Assembly: GCA_022791685.1 (NCBI GenBank)
Contig: JAAVZO010000001.1
Location: 156,527 to 220,526 of the forward strand
Source: Clostridiales bacterium
GTDB taxonomy: Bacteria > Bacillota > Clostridia > Oscillospirales > CAG-272
Length of the DNA stretch: 64,000 bases
Direction of reading: 5' to 3'
Positions 41,737 to 52,119 of the stretch are shown here, piece after piece. The position numbers were made by a program, and so were the translations under genes. The notes under the pieces are model-generated. The model saw only the letters and a list, made by a program, of their open reading frames with translations. It did not search any database and was not told the origin of the DNA. Every line of letters begins with the position of its first letter. Positions within the stretch are counted from its first letter, which is position 1.

Positions 41737-42252
41737 TTATTGCGATTTTTCAACAATGTACATGACATTATCGTCAATAGCTTTCGTCCCATCAACACGT
41801 ATAACACGACAATCGAGAGTATCGAGCCATTCCTCAACATCTCGCTCACTCCGAGCCTCGACCATATCAAAGAAAGCCTGCTCGCGTTCATATATATCTC
41901 CGCCCGGAAGGATTCGGTCGCCGAACTTCTCATATGAACGATCCCTGACCCGCTGCATACGTATATCCTTCGGCACGCTGATAAATACTGCACAGTCATA
42001 CACCAGCGGTATTCGAAAATTCCCCTTTACTGCCGCAATAACAAATCTATCGCAGCGGCGAACCTTATCAGCTAAAATCGCTTCGGCTTCGTCACGGGAA
42101 CGGGGAGAATCGTACATATAATCGGAGTTTTCGTTTGGAAAATAGCAATCTTCAATGTCGATGAATTCATATCTGAGCCGCTGCGCTAACTCTCTGCCGA
42201 GAGTGCTCTTTCCGCTGCCATTACAGCCGCATACGATAATCCCGCGTCCCAT
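41737..42252 (-). CDS. P-loop kinase-like protein
   Basis: 171 residues. Walker A GCNGSGKST (about 8-16) and a fold like shikimate/adenylate kinases, with ISVPKDIRMQRVRDRSYEKFG as probable lid. The substrate is unknown. It lies 7 bp after folD at the end of the yfmF-yfmH-lgt-folD operon. Conserved synteny of such a kinase with this operon is not something I recognise. Confidence 0.75.
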   Translation of the reverse strand: MGRGIIVCGCNGSGKSTLGRELAQRLRYEFIDIEDCYFPNENSDYMYDSPRSRDEAEAILADKVRRCDRFVIAAVKGNFRIPLVYDCAVFISVPKDIRMQRVRDRSYEKFGDRILPGGDIYEREQAFFDMVEARSERDVEEWLDTLDCRVIRVDGTKAIDDNVMYIVEKSQ

Positions 42253-42259
42253 ATATTAA

Positions 42260-43111
42260 TTACAGATTATTGTGCTTCTTAGCCGAGGTGAGCGTATTCT
42301 TAAGCAGCATTGTTATAGTCATCGGACCTACGCCTCCGGGTACAGGTGTGATGTACGAAGCTTTCGGCTCAACCGTTGCGAAATCTACATCTCCGGTCAG
42401 TTTTCCGTCAGCACGGCGATTCATTCCCACGTCGATAACGACCGCGTCATCTTTTACCATATCGCCAGTCACAAAGTCAGCCTTGCCTACAGCAACGACT
42501 AAAATATCAGCTTCACGTGTATATAAAGCAAGATTCTTAGTGCGCGAATGGCATATTGTAACCGTACCGTTAGCGTGCAGCAACAGCATAGCCTGCGGCT
42601 TACCTACGATATTGCTGCGTCCAAGCACTACGCAGTGCTTGCCTTCAACCTGAATTCCGCTCTTTTCAAGCAGAGCCATTACACCGGCAGGAGTACATGG
42701 GAGATAATCGTACTCACCGATCATTATTTCCCCTACGTTGTACGGATGGAAAGCGTCGACATCCTTCTTCGGATCGATGTTGTCTATGATTATCTCATCG
42801 TTAAGGTGCTTCGGAAGCGGAAGCTGTACAAGTATTCCATGAATGCTGTCGTCAGCGTTAAGACGCTTTACAAGCGCGAGCAGCTCATCTTCAGTAGTAG
42901 CTTCGGGAAGCTCGTAAACCTCCGAATGGAATCCAACCTCCTCGCACGCCTTTTTCTTATTGCGTACATATACCTGCGATGCTGGATCCTCTCCGACTAT
43001 AATTACAGCAAGTCCGGGAACTATGCCTTTAGCTTTAAGCTCCGCGCACTCCTGTGCGATCTCGCCTCTTATCTCAGCAGCGATTTTCTTTCCGTCAATT
43101 ATCTTTGCCAT
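42260..43111 (-). CDS. folD: Methylene-tetrahydrofolate dehydrogenase / cyclohydrolase
   Basis: 283 residues. YVRNKKKACEEVGF (catalytic Lys), ILVQLPLPKHLN, VVLGRSNIVGKPQAMLLL and TPVPGGVGPMTI are all diagnostic. It interconverts methylene-, methenyl- and formyl-THF in the cytoplasm. AGGAG precedes the ATG; its start overlaps the end of lgt by 17 bases. Confidence 0.98.
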   Translation of the reverse strand: MAKIIDGKKIAAEIRGEIAQECAELKAKGIVPGLAVIIVGEDPASQVYVRNKKKACEEVGFHSEVYELPEATTEDELLALVKRLNADDSIHGILVQLPLPKHLNDEIIIDNIDPKKDVDAFHPYNVGEIMIGEYDYLPCTPAGVMALLEKSGIQVEGKHCVVLGRSNIVGKPQAMLLLHANGTVTICHSRTKNLALYTREADILVVAVGKADFVTGDMVKDDAVVIDVGMNRRADGKLTGDVDFATVEPKASYITPVPGGVGPMTITMLLKNTLTSAKKHNNL

Positions 43112-44111
43112 TATTATTTTCTCCTGTTGATCTTTCGTTCTTGTCTGCCGTTTCGGATGTATCGGCAGCTGTCGTTTTTACACTATAATTTTCACCGTCA
43201 TTATTGCTCGAAGCACTTGCAACTGATACCTCATCGCGAGAAATCAAGCTGTCATGTCCGGCACTGTACACTCGGTCGTATGCCTCATGCTCCAATGCGC
43301 GGTCGTGAGCAATACGACTGCATACTATCATAAATACTATGCCAAATATGAAGCAGAGAGCACCCACTACCTGCGAAACGCGAATAGTCTCGCCAAATAC
43401 CGACTTCATAAAGTAAAGACTATCCGTGCGCAGTCCCTCAATGAAGAATCGTCCGAATCCATACCATATGAGATATGATAATGCCACCTGACCATTGAAT
43501 TTCTTCTTTTTGTACATTATCATAAGAATCGCAAAGCCGATAAGATTCCAAAGTGATTCATACAAAAATGTCGGATGGTAGTATTTAGTAACCGTCGAGC
43601 CAGCATACATAATACCCATTCTCCACGGAAGCTTAGTCTCAACACCGTGAGCTTCAGCGTTCATGAAGTTGCCCCAGCGACCGATAACCTGTCCGATTAT
43701 AAGTCCTGGTGCGACCATATCATACATCTTCGCGGCTGAAAGCTTCTTAACCTTTGCAACTACAAATACCGTAGCCGCTCCGGCGATAACTCCGCCGTAT
43801 ATCGCAAGTCCGCCTTTGCGCACATTGATAACATCAAAGAAAGATTTATAATCCTCTAATTTCATCAATACATAATAGAGACGCGCGCCTACCATCGAAA
43901 ATACGATAAGAAATATCGCAAGGTCGAGTACATCATCGGTCTTGATATTTTCAATTTTGGCATTGCGCAGTGCTACAAAGAATCCGACCACCATGGCAAG
44001 GGTAATAATTATACCGTACCACATTATATCGTAGCCGAAAATTGAGAACGCGACCGAATTTACCGTAAATTCACCTATTCCGAGCCCCGGAAATGAAATC
44101 ACATTTCCCAT
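43095..44111 (-). CDS. lgt: Prolipoprotein diacylglyceryl transferase
   Basis: 338 residues with about seven membrane segments and the Lgt signature GQVIGRWGNFMNAEAHG. It transfers diacylglyceryl from phosphatidylglycerol to the lipobox Cys of prolipoproteins; clients in this window include the solute-binding proteins and the CE4 lipoprotein. A hydrophilic, Asp/Ser/Thr-rich C-terminal tail of about 70 residues (after MIVCSRIAHDRA) exceeds the usual length. It starts one base after the yfmH stop. Confidence 0.97.
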   Translation of the reverse strand: MGNVISFPGLGIGEFTVNSVAFSIFGYDIMWYGIIITLAMVVGFFVALRNAKIENIKTDDVLDLAIFLIVFSMVGARLYYVLMKLEDYKSFFDVINVRKGGLAIYGGVIAGAATVFVVAKVKKLSAAKMYDMVAPGLIIGQVIGRWGNFMNAEAHGVETKLPWRMGIMYAGSTVTKYYHPTFLYESLWNLIGFAILMIMYKKKKFNGQVALSYLIWYGFGRFFIEGLRTDSLYFMKSVFGETIRVSQVVGALCFIFGIVFMIVCSRIAHDRALEHEAYDRVYSAGHDSLISRDEVSVASASSNNDGENYSVKTTAADTSETADKNERSTGENNNGKDN

Positions 44112-44112
44112 A

Positions 44113-45426
44113 TCATACTCCTTCTTGTGTTTCGTGTGTGATCGGATTTACAACTGCAATTGAATAGTATTCGGGCTTGTATGCTTCATTAAGCAGCTTT
44201 GTTACATCCTCAAATGTAACTCCTGCTAAAATATCTACATAATCGAGCAAGTCTCCGTCATCTATCACATAATTGAGGAAGTAGTTGGCGATATCGTCTG
44301 TGCTGTCAAAGCACTTGACCATTGCAGCATAAAGCGCACGCTTTGAGCGCTCGAAGTCCTCACGTGAAAGTCCGTTTGCCTTTGCATTTTCGACACAAGC
44401 CTTGAAGCGTTCAAACACCTCATCCGGAGATTTGCTCTCGCCAAGAAGCGAGTTAAAAGCAAAGCTCTTGTTGAGCTCATATCCACAGGCAAACTGGCTT
44501 GAAAGCAATCCTTCCTCGTAGAGACGGTTATAGAACTCGCCAGATTTACCAAAAAGCACATCGTTGAGTATCTCCCCAGCTGCGTACTTCTTCATACGTT
44601 CATAGCCGTCCTCAGGAATCGCAACATCCTTTATGCCTATTCCGAACATAGGCTTTGCTACTTCCATGTTGCACTCCGATTTGACCTTATAAACCTCAGC
44701 GCGTTCCTCCGGATAATCGCGGATGATCTCGACCGGTGTCTGCTCCTTCAATACCTTGTCGCAAACCTCATTTACATCGTCAACGCTGACATCGCCGCAT
44801 ACGATAAGCACCATGTTCGAGAGATTGTAGAACACACGGTAGCACTCGTAAAGGATATCTGACGTAATATGAGAAATCGATTCTACTGTTCCGGCAACAT
44901 TTATGCGCACATTGTGCTTCTCATAAAGTCCTTCAAGCAGCATTTGATAGAGCTTGTAGAATGGATGGTCATCATACATACGAATCTCCTGCGCGATTAT
45001 CCCCTGCTCCTTCTCGACCGTCTCTGGTGTGAAGTACGGGGTCGTTACAAAGTCAAGCAGGATCTCGAGAGACTCCTTGAAGTTTGAGGTACATGAAAAG
45101 AGATATGCAGTCTTATTATTCGACGTATAGGCATTAGCGTTAGCGCCGTATTTTGCATAGCGCGAGAAGGTATCCTCACCGTTCGGATTCTCGAACAGCT
45201 TATGCTCAAGATAATGTGCAATACCATCCGGAACCGTAGTGAAATCCGCGTCTCCAGCAAGCTTGAAGCGGCTGTCTATCGAACCGTAACGGGTTGCAAA
45301 CAGTGCATATGAGGTAGAGAGCTTTTTCGGAAATACATATACCGGAAGTCCGCTCTTGTGTGTAAACGTATAATATTCTTCCCTGAGAAAGTCGTTTCGC
45401 TTTGTTGTAATGTTAAGCATTTTCAT
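44113..45426 (-). CDS. yfmH: M16 zinc metallopeptidase, YfmH-like
   Basis: 437 residues. The inverted zinc motif HYLEH is intact (HxxEH), followed by the usual NAYTSNNKTAYLFSC region and a conserved Glu downstream, so it should be catalytic. It pairs with the non-catalytic YfmF next door, as in Bacillus, where both are associated with modification of EF-P. Start overlaps yfmF by 14 bases. Confidence 0.92.
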   Translation of the reverse strand: MKMLNITTKRNDFLREEYYTFTHKSGLPVYVFPKKLSTSYALFATRYGSIDSRFKLAGDADFTTVPDGIAHYLEHKLFENPNGEDTFSRYAKYGANANAYTSNNKTAYLFSCTSNFKESLEILLDFVTTPYFTPETVEKEQGIIAQEIRMYDDHPFYKLYQMLLEGLYEKHNVRINVAGTVESISHITSDILYECYRVFYNLSNMVLIVCGDVSVDDVNEVCDKVLKEQTPVEIIRDYPEERAEVYKVKSECNMEVAKPMFGIGIKDVAIPEDGYERMKKYAAGEILNDVLFGKSGEFYNRLYEEGLLSSQFACGYELNKSFAFNSLLGESKSPDEVFERFKACVENAKANGLSREDFERSKRALYAAMVKCFDSTDDIANYFLNYVIDDGDLLDYVDILAGVTFEDVTKLLNEAYKPEYYSIAVVNPITHETQEGV

Positions 45427-46717
45427 CTTCCCCTTTCAGAGTACCGTTAAGAAAGTAGATAGTATCAAGCGATACCTTGTTAGCAGCAGCTATTATCTCA
45501 TCGCGGGTCACTGCACTGAGTCTCGCCACTACATCGTCCGGTTCGCCGTCAACTCCATCGATAAGCCGTCCAAGATACCAGCTTTCAAGTCCGCGCGCAC
45601 TGTCTGCAAGCTCGCGGTAGGCGTTGATTATGCTGTAAAGCGCACCGTTGCATTCGTCCTCGGTGAATTCACCCTTTTTGACCTGCTCGAGCTGGTCAAA
45701 TATAGCCTTCTCGGCGATCTCGCGATTCTTTACCTCGATACCACTCTGAATAAACAGCAGTCCCTTTGTGAGGTCTACTGCGCTCTGGCAATAGTAGCAA
45801 AGGCTCATCTTTTCGCGAACGTTCATAAAGAGCTTTGACGTGACTGCACCGCCATAAATGCCGTTAAACAGCATCATCGCCGGATAGTCAGCGTCGTGGA
45901 TCGTAGTTCCGGCACGCATACCTATCGTAAGCTTGCCCTGATTTACCGGCATATCCTCAGTGATCGTTTTAGGCTCGCCAGCAGTACGAATCACCTCAGT
46001 AGCTGGAATAGCTATCGGCGTGCGCTTGATAGACGACAGCAATCTGCTTAACTGTTCACAGAGCTTGTCCGTGTCGCAGCGTCCAACAAAGAATATCTCT
46101 ATCGGATAATTTTCAAGCGCATACTTATACTGCTCATATACACTCTCAGGAGTGCAGGCAGATACCTCCTCAACAGTGCCGGCTTCGGAGAGTCCAAAGC
46201 GCTCGTTTTTGCACATCTCCTGTACACAGCGCAGCTGAGCGTAGTATGCCTTATCGTTTATATTAGCATTGATAGCGTCGATGAGATTGCTCTTTTCACT
46301 CTCAGTATAGGCTGTGTCAAACGCGTTACCAGTAGTGACAGGATCGAGTAAAATTTCACCGAGCAGTTCGGTCACCTCTGAGATCAGATCTTCTCCGCCG
46401 ATAGTATACGACGAATCTATCATTCCAGCACAGATACCGAAAATCTGTTTTTCTCCACGCTTCTGATTGCGCGAGGAAAGCGATGACGCATAAAGATAAT
46501 CGAGCTTTTTGTTTATATCTGCCATTGTCGGATATTTCTTCGAACCGCGCATCAGTATCGCAGGTATCAGCGCATTTTTCGAAGAGCTGCCCGCTTCGAG
46601 CGGTGCGATAAAATTAAAAGACAGGAAATTCGTTTTGAACTTGTCGGTTGCGAGGCAGCTGAAATTGACCCCTTCGGCAATCTTTCTTTGATAAAGTCCC
46701 ATAAAATCTATTACCAT
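45413..46717 (-). CDS. yfmF: M16 family protein without zinc motif, YfmF-like
   Basis: 434 residues of the M16 fold, but at the place of HxxEH there is only AILMRGSKKYPTMADIN, so it is a non-catalytic partner. It has the RKIAEGVNF start typical of YfmF. The first ATG (46717) lies immediately after AAGG; the ATG at 46702 might be the true start. First gene of the five-gene operon. Confidence 0.88.
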   Translation of the reverse strand: MVIDFMGLYQRKIAEGVNFSCLATDKFKTNFLSFNFIAPLEAGSSSKNALIPAILMRGSKKYPTMADINKKLDYLYASSLSSRNQKRGEKQIFGICAGMIDSSYTIGGEDLISEVTELLGEILLDPVTTGNAFDTAYTESEKSNLIDAINANINDKAYYAQLRCVQEMCKNERFGLSEAGTVEEVSACTPESVYEQYKYALENYPIEIFFVGRCDTDKLCEQLSRLLSSIKRTPIAIPATEVIRTAGEPKTITEDMPVNQGKLTIGMRAGTTIHDADYPAMMLFNGIYGGAVTSKLFMNVREKMSLCYYCQSAVDLTKGLLFIQSGIEVKNREIAEKAIFDQLEQVKKGEFTEDECNGALYSIINAYRELADSARGLESWYLGRLIDGVDGEPDDVVARLSAVTRDEIIAAANKVSLDTIYFLNGTLKGEDENA

Positions 46718-46837
46718 CCTTATTCTGCATAAGCTGTACTCAATAATAGCTATCGAATACGAGCGTAACTATATATCTATTATTTTACACCTTTATTGGA
46801 AGCATTTCAACTATATTGTCATAAGTTTTCAAAAATG

Positions 46838-49117
46838 TTACGGTTTGAAACTCATACGCAGCCGTGAGGATATCCGTTTGATACCCGAAATTCCCTCAAA
46901 CGCATCCGTGGATGTAAAATATATGGTATTACTGTCAAAATCAAAATCCGGTATACTTTTGATTTTAGGACCGTGCGAACCTAATATCACTACGTCAGAA
47001 TTCGCAGCTATGTCTGCAAGTTTACCCTCGCCTTCCCAGAATGATGAACCGACATACAAAATATTTGAATTGCCAAGCTTGATATTTAGTCCGATAAGCG
47101 GATGAGTCGAGCGGGATATGACTTCATGCTGATATATTATGAGCATATCATTTCCAACGCTAATACTTGCTGTATCCGGACGCGGATAAAATTCGACCTT
47201 AACATTAAATTCATCCGCAAGCTCGAGGATATCCATCACAAAACAGCGTTCGCTTTCACTGACTGGCTCCGGAATCAGAAACCGCCTGACAAGTTTGTTA
47301 AGGCATAACTTGCGAAGTGAATATGTATGACTGCGGTGTAAATGTGTCAGAACGCAGGTATCAAATTCAGTAAGATATTCGTTTGACAAGTATTCAGACG
47401 CGGGGCTCACGAGTGAAGTGCTTCCGCTGCTTATGTCAATAAAATAGCCTCGCCTGTCTGATACAAGTACCATTGCGTCGTTTGTATTGGAATAAAAGCT
47501 GATTAGATTAGATGTATTGTAATAGCTATGATCATATATTCCAACACAGCAGAAGAAAATCGTCACAGAAATGCCGAACGGTATCAGCGAATACAGCCAA
47601 TTTCTCACATCCTTGAGCATCATGACTATTATCACTGCCGCACAAATGATTATTATCGGCAGTGTAAACTGGAATTTCAGCGAGACTGGGGATGAATTCA
47701 TCGAAAGCTTTGACGCTATGAAGGCAGTGATATTCGAAATGGAAGAAATCAGCCAACCGAGACGACCTGCAAAAAAGTGAAATTTAAGCAGCGAGCAGAT
47801 CAGATATGCCGGAAGCAGCATTAAAAGGATCTCACCAAAGAATCCCATTATCAGAGTTGTAAACACCGTTAGGCATGAAGTCTCGCCAAAGTGCAGCCAA
47901 ATAAGCGGCATTATGAACATTATCGCGCCAAGAGAAGCAAATATCCCACCGAGCATTTTACGAAAATGTTTTAATATCGGATAATTGTATACCATCCTAT
48001 ACAGCTTTTCATGATATACCCGGTTCGCGTCGGTCGTCATCACAATAACTCCAAGAGTTGCACAGAATGAAAGCTGAAAACCAATATCAAATATAGCAGC
48101 TGGGTCAAACAGCAATATCAGTGCAGCCGCCATAAATAGTGTATTTATGCGGTCGCTCGAACGATTTATTATACGTGCGAGCATTGATAAGCTTATCATG
48201 ATTCCAGCGCGTAATGCCGAATACGGGAATCCGATAAGTGCCAAAAATGCGAATATTGCAAGTATTGTTATGACTACACGCGGAAGCCTGCCAACTCTGA
48301 GCTTCAGCAAAAGACGGTCAATCATACCTATGATTATCGCAATATGAAGACCACTGAGTGCAAGCAGATGAGATACGCCTATCCGTCTGAAATCGCGCAT
48401 TATTACGCCTAAATCATCGCGAACTGCAAGCAGCAGCGCCTTTGCAAGAGATGCACTGTCACTGTCAAGATACAGCGAGAGTGCCGAACATGATTTTGCG
48501 CGCAGCTTCGCAAAAAAGACCTCAAAGCTTATCGTATCGCCGATATATTCAAAGTCATTGATCGTACGGCATGAAAACATCCATCCAGATGACATCATAC
48601 TGCCTTCGTTTTTATTATAATCCGAATATACTTCACCAAGCGGCAGAAAATCAACATTTGCTGAAAATACATCTCCAATAGACAATCCAAGCGAACTGTC
48701 AGCAAATATGAGCCCCTTTTCAGTGATATTTTTGCCATCAACCGAACGAAGGCGGACAGTATAGGTTGATGCAAATCCTGATTCATAATCCACATCGACA
48801 ATGACTGCTTCAATAGGATATATTTCATCGCTATCGGCAAAACGCCTGAATCTATCGGCGCGCATATCGACAATACATACGCTGATCAGCATAATTACCG
48901 CGATAACTCCAGTAATAAGTGCGAACTGCCTCGAACTTATACCTGCAATCGTAATATGCTCATAATTTTTAAGTATCAGTGGAAGCAAAACAACTGCGGC
49001 AACAGTCAATACCAACATCACAAGCTTCATTGGACTTGGTAAACAGGAAGCCGCCGCAGATAAAAGTATACACAAGCTAAGTGCAAGTGCAGCAGGTCTG
49101 CGGCGGTAAAAATTCAT
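46838..49117 (-). CDS. comEC: ComEC/Rec2-type DNA uptake channel
   Basis: 759 residues: two N-terminal membrane helices, a soluble OB-like part, the competence core with HLLALSGLHIAIIIGM and many membrane segments, and a C-terminal lactamase-like domain. The channel passes single-stranded DNA into the cytoplasm in natural transformation. The lactamase metal motif is altered (THLHRSH instead of HxHxDH), so nuclease activity of this domain is doubtful. GGAGGAG precedes the ATG. It lies 43 bp after GH36 on the same strand, so read-through from that operon is possible. No comEA is adjacent. Confidence 0.93.
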   Translation of the reverse strand: MNFYRRRPAALALSLCILLSAAASCLPSPMKLVMLVLTVAAVVLLPLILKNYEHITIAGISSRQFALITGVIAVIMLISVCIVDMRADRFRRFADSDEIYPIEAVIVDVDYESGFASTYTVRLRSVDGKNITEKGLIFADSSLGLSIGDVFSANVDFLPLGEVYSDYNKNEGSMMSSGWMFSCRTINDFEYIGDTISFEVFFAKLRAKSCSALSLYLDSDSASLAKALLLAVRDDLGVIMRDFRRIGVSHLLALSGLHIAIIIGMIDRLLLKLRVGRLPRVVITILAIFAFLALIGFPYSALRAGIMISLSMLARIINRSSDRINTLFMAAALILLFDPAAIFDIGFQLSFCATLGVIVMTTDANRVYHEKLYRMVYNYPILKHFRKMLGGIFASLGAIMFIMPLIWLHFGETSCLTVFTTLIMGFFGEILLMLLPAYLICSLLKFHFFAGRLGWLISSISNITAFIASKLSMNSSPVSLKFQFTLPIIIICAAVIIVMMLKDVRNWLYSLIPFGISVTIFFCCVGIYDHSYYNTSNLISFYSNTNDAMVLVSDRRGYFIDISSGSTSLVSPASEYLSNEYLTEFDTCVLTHLHRSHTYSLRKLCLNKLVRRFLIPEPVSESERCFVMDILELADEFNVKVEFYPRPDTASISVGNDMLIIYQHEVISRSTHPLIGLNIKLGNSNILYVGSSFWEGEGKLADIAANSDVVILGSHGPKIKSIPDFDFDSNTIYFTSTDAFEGISGIKRISSRLRMSFKP

Positions 49118-49160
49118 TGTACTCCTCCGTTGGTGACGATTCGGTCAATATTTCTAACCA

Positions 49161-51242
49161 TCAACCGAACTTTATATGTCTATCGCTGAGCGGGAGATCG
49201 ACGGTATAAAGCGCACAGTGCTCCTGCACACTATTTTTGCTGAGCTTATATTCTCCGCTCTCAGATGTGACGGTAATATCTCTGTCGTCGGTTGATACAA
49301 CAGCAAGCTTACCGCCTTCGTATATCGTGTAAACTCCGGCGAAATCCGGCTTTACAGCAAGTGGTGAGTTGAATTTGTCGATAAGTCCAAGCATCGCAAT
49401 GCCATTCTCGACTGGAACGATCGTATAAAGTCTGAAATCGTCGTGGTCGCTGAGCGTGATATCGAGTGCTTCTCCGTCGCGCAGAATCTTGACATCACCC
49501 GAGAAATGCTCGTATACTGCAACTTCACTGCAATTGCAGCCAATATCGGCAACGCTTATGCTGCCGCTGACTGGTTTATTTTCTTTATCAAGGTTGAATG
49601 CAGCGATAACTCCGCCCTTATCGTAAGTATTGTAAACCTTAAATATCCTACCAGAGGTCTCCGGATTTGTAACAAGACAATCCTTAGTTGGAATCGCCGG
49701 ATTCTCACAGCGCAGAATTCGTCCGTCACTGTAGCAGAGCGGCTCAAATATTTCAGGACGGCTGCGTCCGATTTTATCACTGACATATATAGGACCGCCC
49801 GAAATTGCACGCAGTACGCTGTTCTTCTTCGCCTGCTCATCGTCAGACCACCACATATCCCAGTCGCTCCAATAGAACATACCTTGAATAAGCGAATTGT
49901 AGGAGCAGGCGAGGATGTGACGAATGAACCACTCACGGTTTTCAGGCAGGAAGTCGCCGGAGCAGCGAGATACTGCACCTTCGGGACGATTGAACATATT
50001 CTCGCTCGCCATACCCATGCAGTTTATTATGTTGTTGTCAAAATGCGAGCCGACCGAACTGCAAATAGCACGCTGAATATTTCTTGCAGCCTCTCCAAGC
50101 GGATATACATCCTTATAATTCTCAGCAATAAAGCCCTGATTATCGATCTTAAGGAAGTCCGCGCCGCACTGTTCGAGGAATGTATGGAAAGCGTTGTAGA
50201 ATAGAAATGCCTTATCGAGCTCGAGACTTGGAAGCAGCCGTCCATTTGGAACGGTTATGAGCAGATCCTTATATTTTTCTGCAAGCTCAGATTCAGGATC
50301 AATTCCTGCCCAATAACCGTTTGTTGGGTGCCATATACCTATTTTGAGCCCATAAGCCTTCATCTTGTCAAGGCAATCTTTAAGTCCGCCTGGGAAACGC
50401 TTAGGGTCAGCTTCAAAGCTGCGTATCTTTGATGCATGCATGACCTTGAACATACCGGTCTCACGCGTGAGGTCGTCCGGAATGTCACGAAGATTATCGC
50501 ATTCAGCCCACATATCGTCGATAATAGCCCATCTCACAGGAATCTGCTTTTCTTTCAATTCCTCGCATTTTTCAAGCAGTCCCGCGGTACTTACACGGAT
50601 CTCGAGCGCGTCCCATGAGCACCAGCCAAGATATTCGAGTATCTCCGGATATCTGCGCTCGCTTCTAACTGAAGCGCCGTTGTTGAGGAGTTTCATAGAA
50701 AGCTTTGCACAGTCGTTCATAAGCTTGTACGGCTCGTCGCCCTCTCCGTATATAAATGCCAATGTTTCACAGTTGTCAAGATTTGAGACATTGGCAAACA
50801 AATATAGCTCCATTCCAGCGTCCGAGCCACGGAGTGCCGCCTTATATTTCTCATCTACGATAGGAAGAATAAAGCCATAGCAGCCGTTTTTCTTTTTAAA
50901 TAGCAACGCCTGAGTTTTGTTCGGAATTTTTGCAATATCGTCGCCGAATGACGGAATACACCAATGTGGACATCTCTGGTGGTTAGCCATATATCCGTCG
51001 AGCTCACCAAGCGTCGGGATAGTTACTGCAATTGCTGTATCGGCGTTAAAGCAAGCGCCATTCACCGAAGCATTTATATATACAGCCTCCAGCCCATCGA
51101 TTTCCTGCGCTGTAATTGTAAGTGACGCGGTTTTGTCGTTGGATTTATACAAATATTTCCCGCAGTGCTTATTTCCGAACTCGAACTTCTTTTCTGAGTC
51201 AGAAACAAGAAAATACGGCGCTATGTTTTCAAGAAAGTACAT
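49161..51242 (-). CDS. GH36-type alpha-galactosidase / raffinose synthase-like enzyme
   Basis: 693 residues without a signal peptide. The GH36 TIM barrel has YLGWCSWDALE, WAIIDDMW, GIWHPTNGYW, the nucleophile motif FLKIDNQG and RCSGDFLPENREW with the likely acid/base Asp. The style is that of the raffinose synthase/Sip1 branch. It acts on alpha-galactosides or performs transglycosylation; specificity cannot be set from sequence. It is third in an operon after a glycyl radical enzyme and its activase (15-bp gap), which is an unusual pairing. Confidence 0.87.
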   Translation of the reverse strand: MYFLENIAPYFLVSDSEKKFEFGNKHCGKYLYKSNDKTASLTITAQEIDGLEAVYINASVNGACFNADTAIAVTIPTLGELDGYMANHQRCPHWCIPSFGDDIAKIPNKTQALLFKKKNGCYGFILPIVDEKYKAALRGSDAGMELYLFANVSNLDNCETLAFIYGEGDEPYKLMNDCAKLSMKLLNNGASVRSERRYPEILEYLGWCSWDALEIRVSTAGLLEKCEELKEKQIPVRWAIIDDMWAECDNLRDIPDDLTRETGMFKVMHASKIRSFEADPKRFPGGLKDCLDKMKAYGLKIGIWHPTNGYWAGIDPESELAEKYKDLLITVPNGRLLPSLELDKAFLFYNAFHTFLEQCGADFLKIDNQGFIAENYKDVYPLGEAARNIQRAICSSVGSHFDNNIINCMGMASENMFNRPEGAVSRCSGDFLPENREWFIRHILACSYNSLIQGMFYWSDWDMWWSDDEQAKKNSVLRAISGGPIYVSDKIGRSRPEIFEPLCYSDGRILRCENPAIPTKDCLVTNPETSGRIFKVYNTYDKGGVIAAFNLDKENKPVSGSISVADIGCNCSEVAVYEHFSGDVKILRDGEALDITLSDHDDFRLYTIVPVENGIAMLGLIDKFNSPLAVKPDFAGVYTIYEGGKLAVVSTDDRDITVTSESGEYKLSKNSVQEHCALYTVDLPLSDRHIKFG

Positions 51243-51257
51243 TGTGATATCTCCTGT

Positions 51258-52085
51258 TTATTTACTTAATTTTGCGTTCTTAAATATGGATACGTCAATT
51301 TCGCGATTCGGTTTATTCGGAAGCGTGTACACACGTCCAACTCCCTCATACTTTGCACCTGCAAAGCTGTTGTAGCCGAGCATTTCGACCGGACTGTCGC
51401 CGACTATTTTGGATATTGCCGACAGATTCTCATATGTATCAGTGATGTCGGGTATCAACGGTATGCGGATAAGATGTGGCTTGCCGCTGTCACGCAGACG
51501 TTTGAAATTCTCAAGTATCGGCGCATTGTCAACTCCGCAATACTGCTTATGATGTTCAGGGTCGGCAATCTTGATATCCATCATTACAAAATCGGCATTG
51601 TTTATAACCGACATAAACCGCTCACCAGTACAATATCCACAGGTCTCGATAGCTCGATGGACACTCGATAATTTGCCGAGAAGCTCAGCTACAAATTCCG
51701 CCTGTAACGTCGGCTCACCGCCCGATATCGTGACCCCGCCGCCGCTCGACTGCATAAAATCGGCATTTTGCAGCAGCTTCGCCGCAAGCCTATCTGAATC
51801 CCACTCCTGACCGCATATCGATATGAGCCCGTCTGGGCAAGCGTCTATGCAGCGGTCAAACGGCTTGCATTTATCATGCTCGCAAGGCTGCATACATCTG
51901 CCACAGTGCTTGCAGCGCGCAGTTCGCACCATCAGCTCCGGCTTTGGCGACAGTCCCTCAGGATTGTGACACCATTTGCAGGAGAGCGGACAGCCCTTCA
52001 TGAATACAGTAGTGCGAACTCCCGGTCCATCGTGGACAGAGAACTCCTTTATATCAAATATGATCCCATTTATTATTCCGTTCAT
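51258..52085 (-). CDS. Glycyl radical enzyme activase (radical SAM, PflA family)
   Basis: 275 residues. The radical SAM motif is GCPLSCKWCHNPEG (CxxxCxxC), with a ferredoxin-like insert CKHCGRCMQPC...CIDACPDG, as in activases of dehydratase-type glycyl radical enzymes. GGGVTISGGEPTLQ is the SAM GGE motif. It generates the glycyl radical of its partner encoded 34 bp upstream. The start site has a weak ribosome-binding sequence. Confidence 0.95.
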   Translation of the reverse strand: MNGIINGIIFDIKEFSVHDGPGVRTTVFMKGCPLSCKWCHNPEGLSPKPELMVRTARCKHCGRCMQPCEHDKCKPFDRCIDACPDGLISICGQEWDSDRLAAKLLQNADFMQSSGGGVTISGGEPTLQAEFVAELLGKLSSVHRAIETCGYCTGERFMSVINNADFVMMDIKIADPEHHKQYCGVDNAPILENFKRLRDSGKPHLIRIPLIPDITDTYENLSAISKIVGDSPVEMLGYNSFAGAKYEGVGRVYTLPNKPNREIDVSIFKNAKLSK

Positions 52086-52119
52086 TAAACTTAATCAAAA
52101 TCCAATGTATAATTATACA

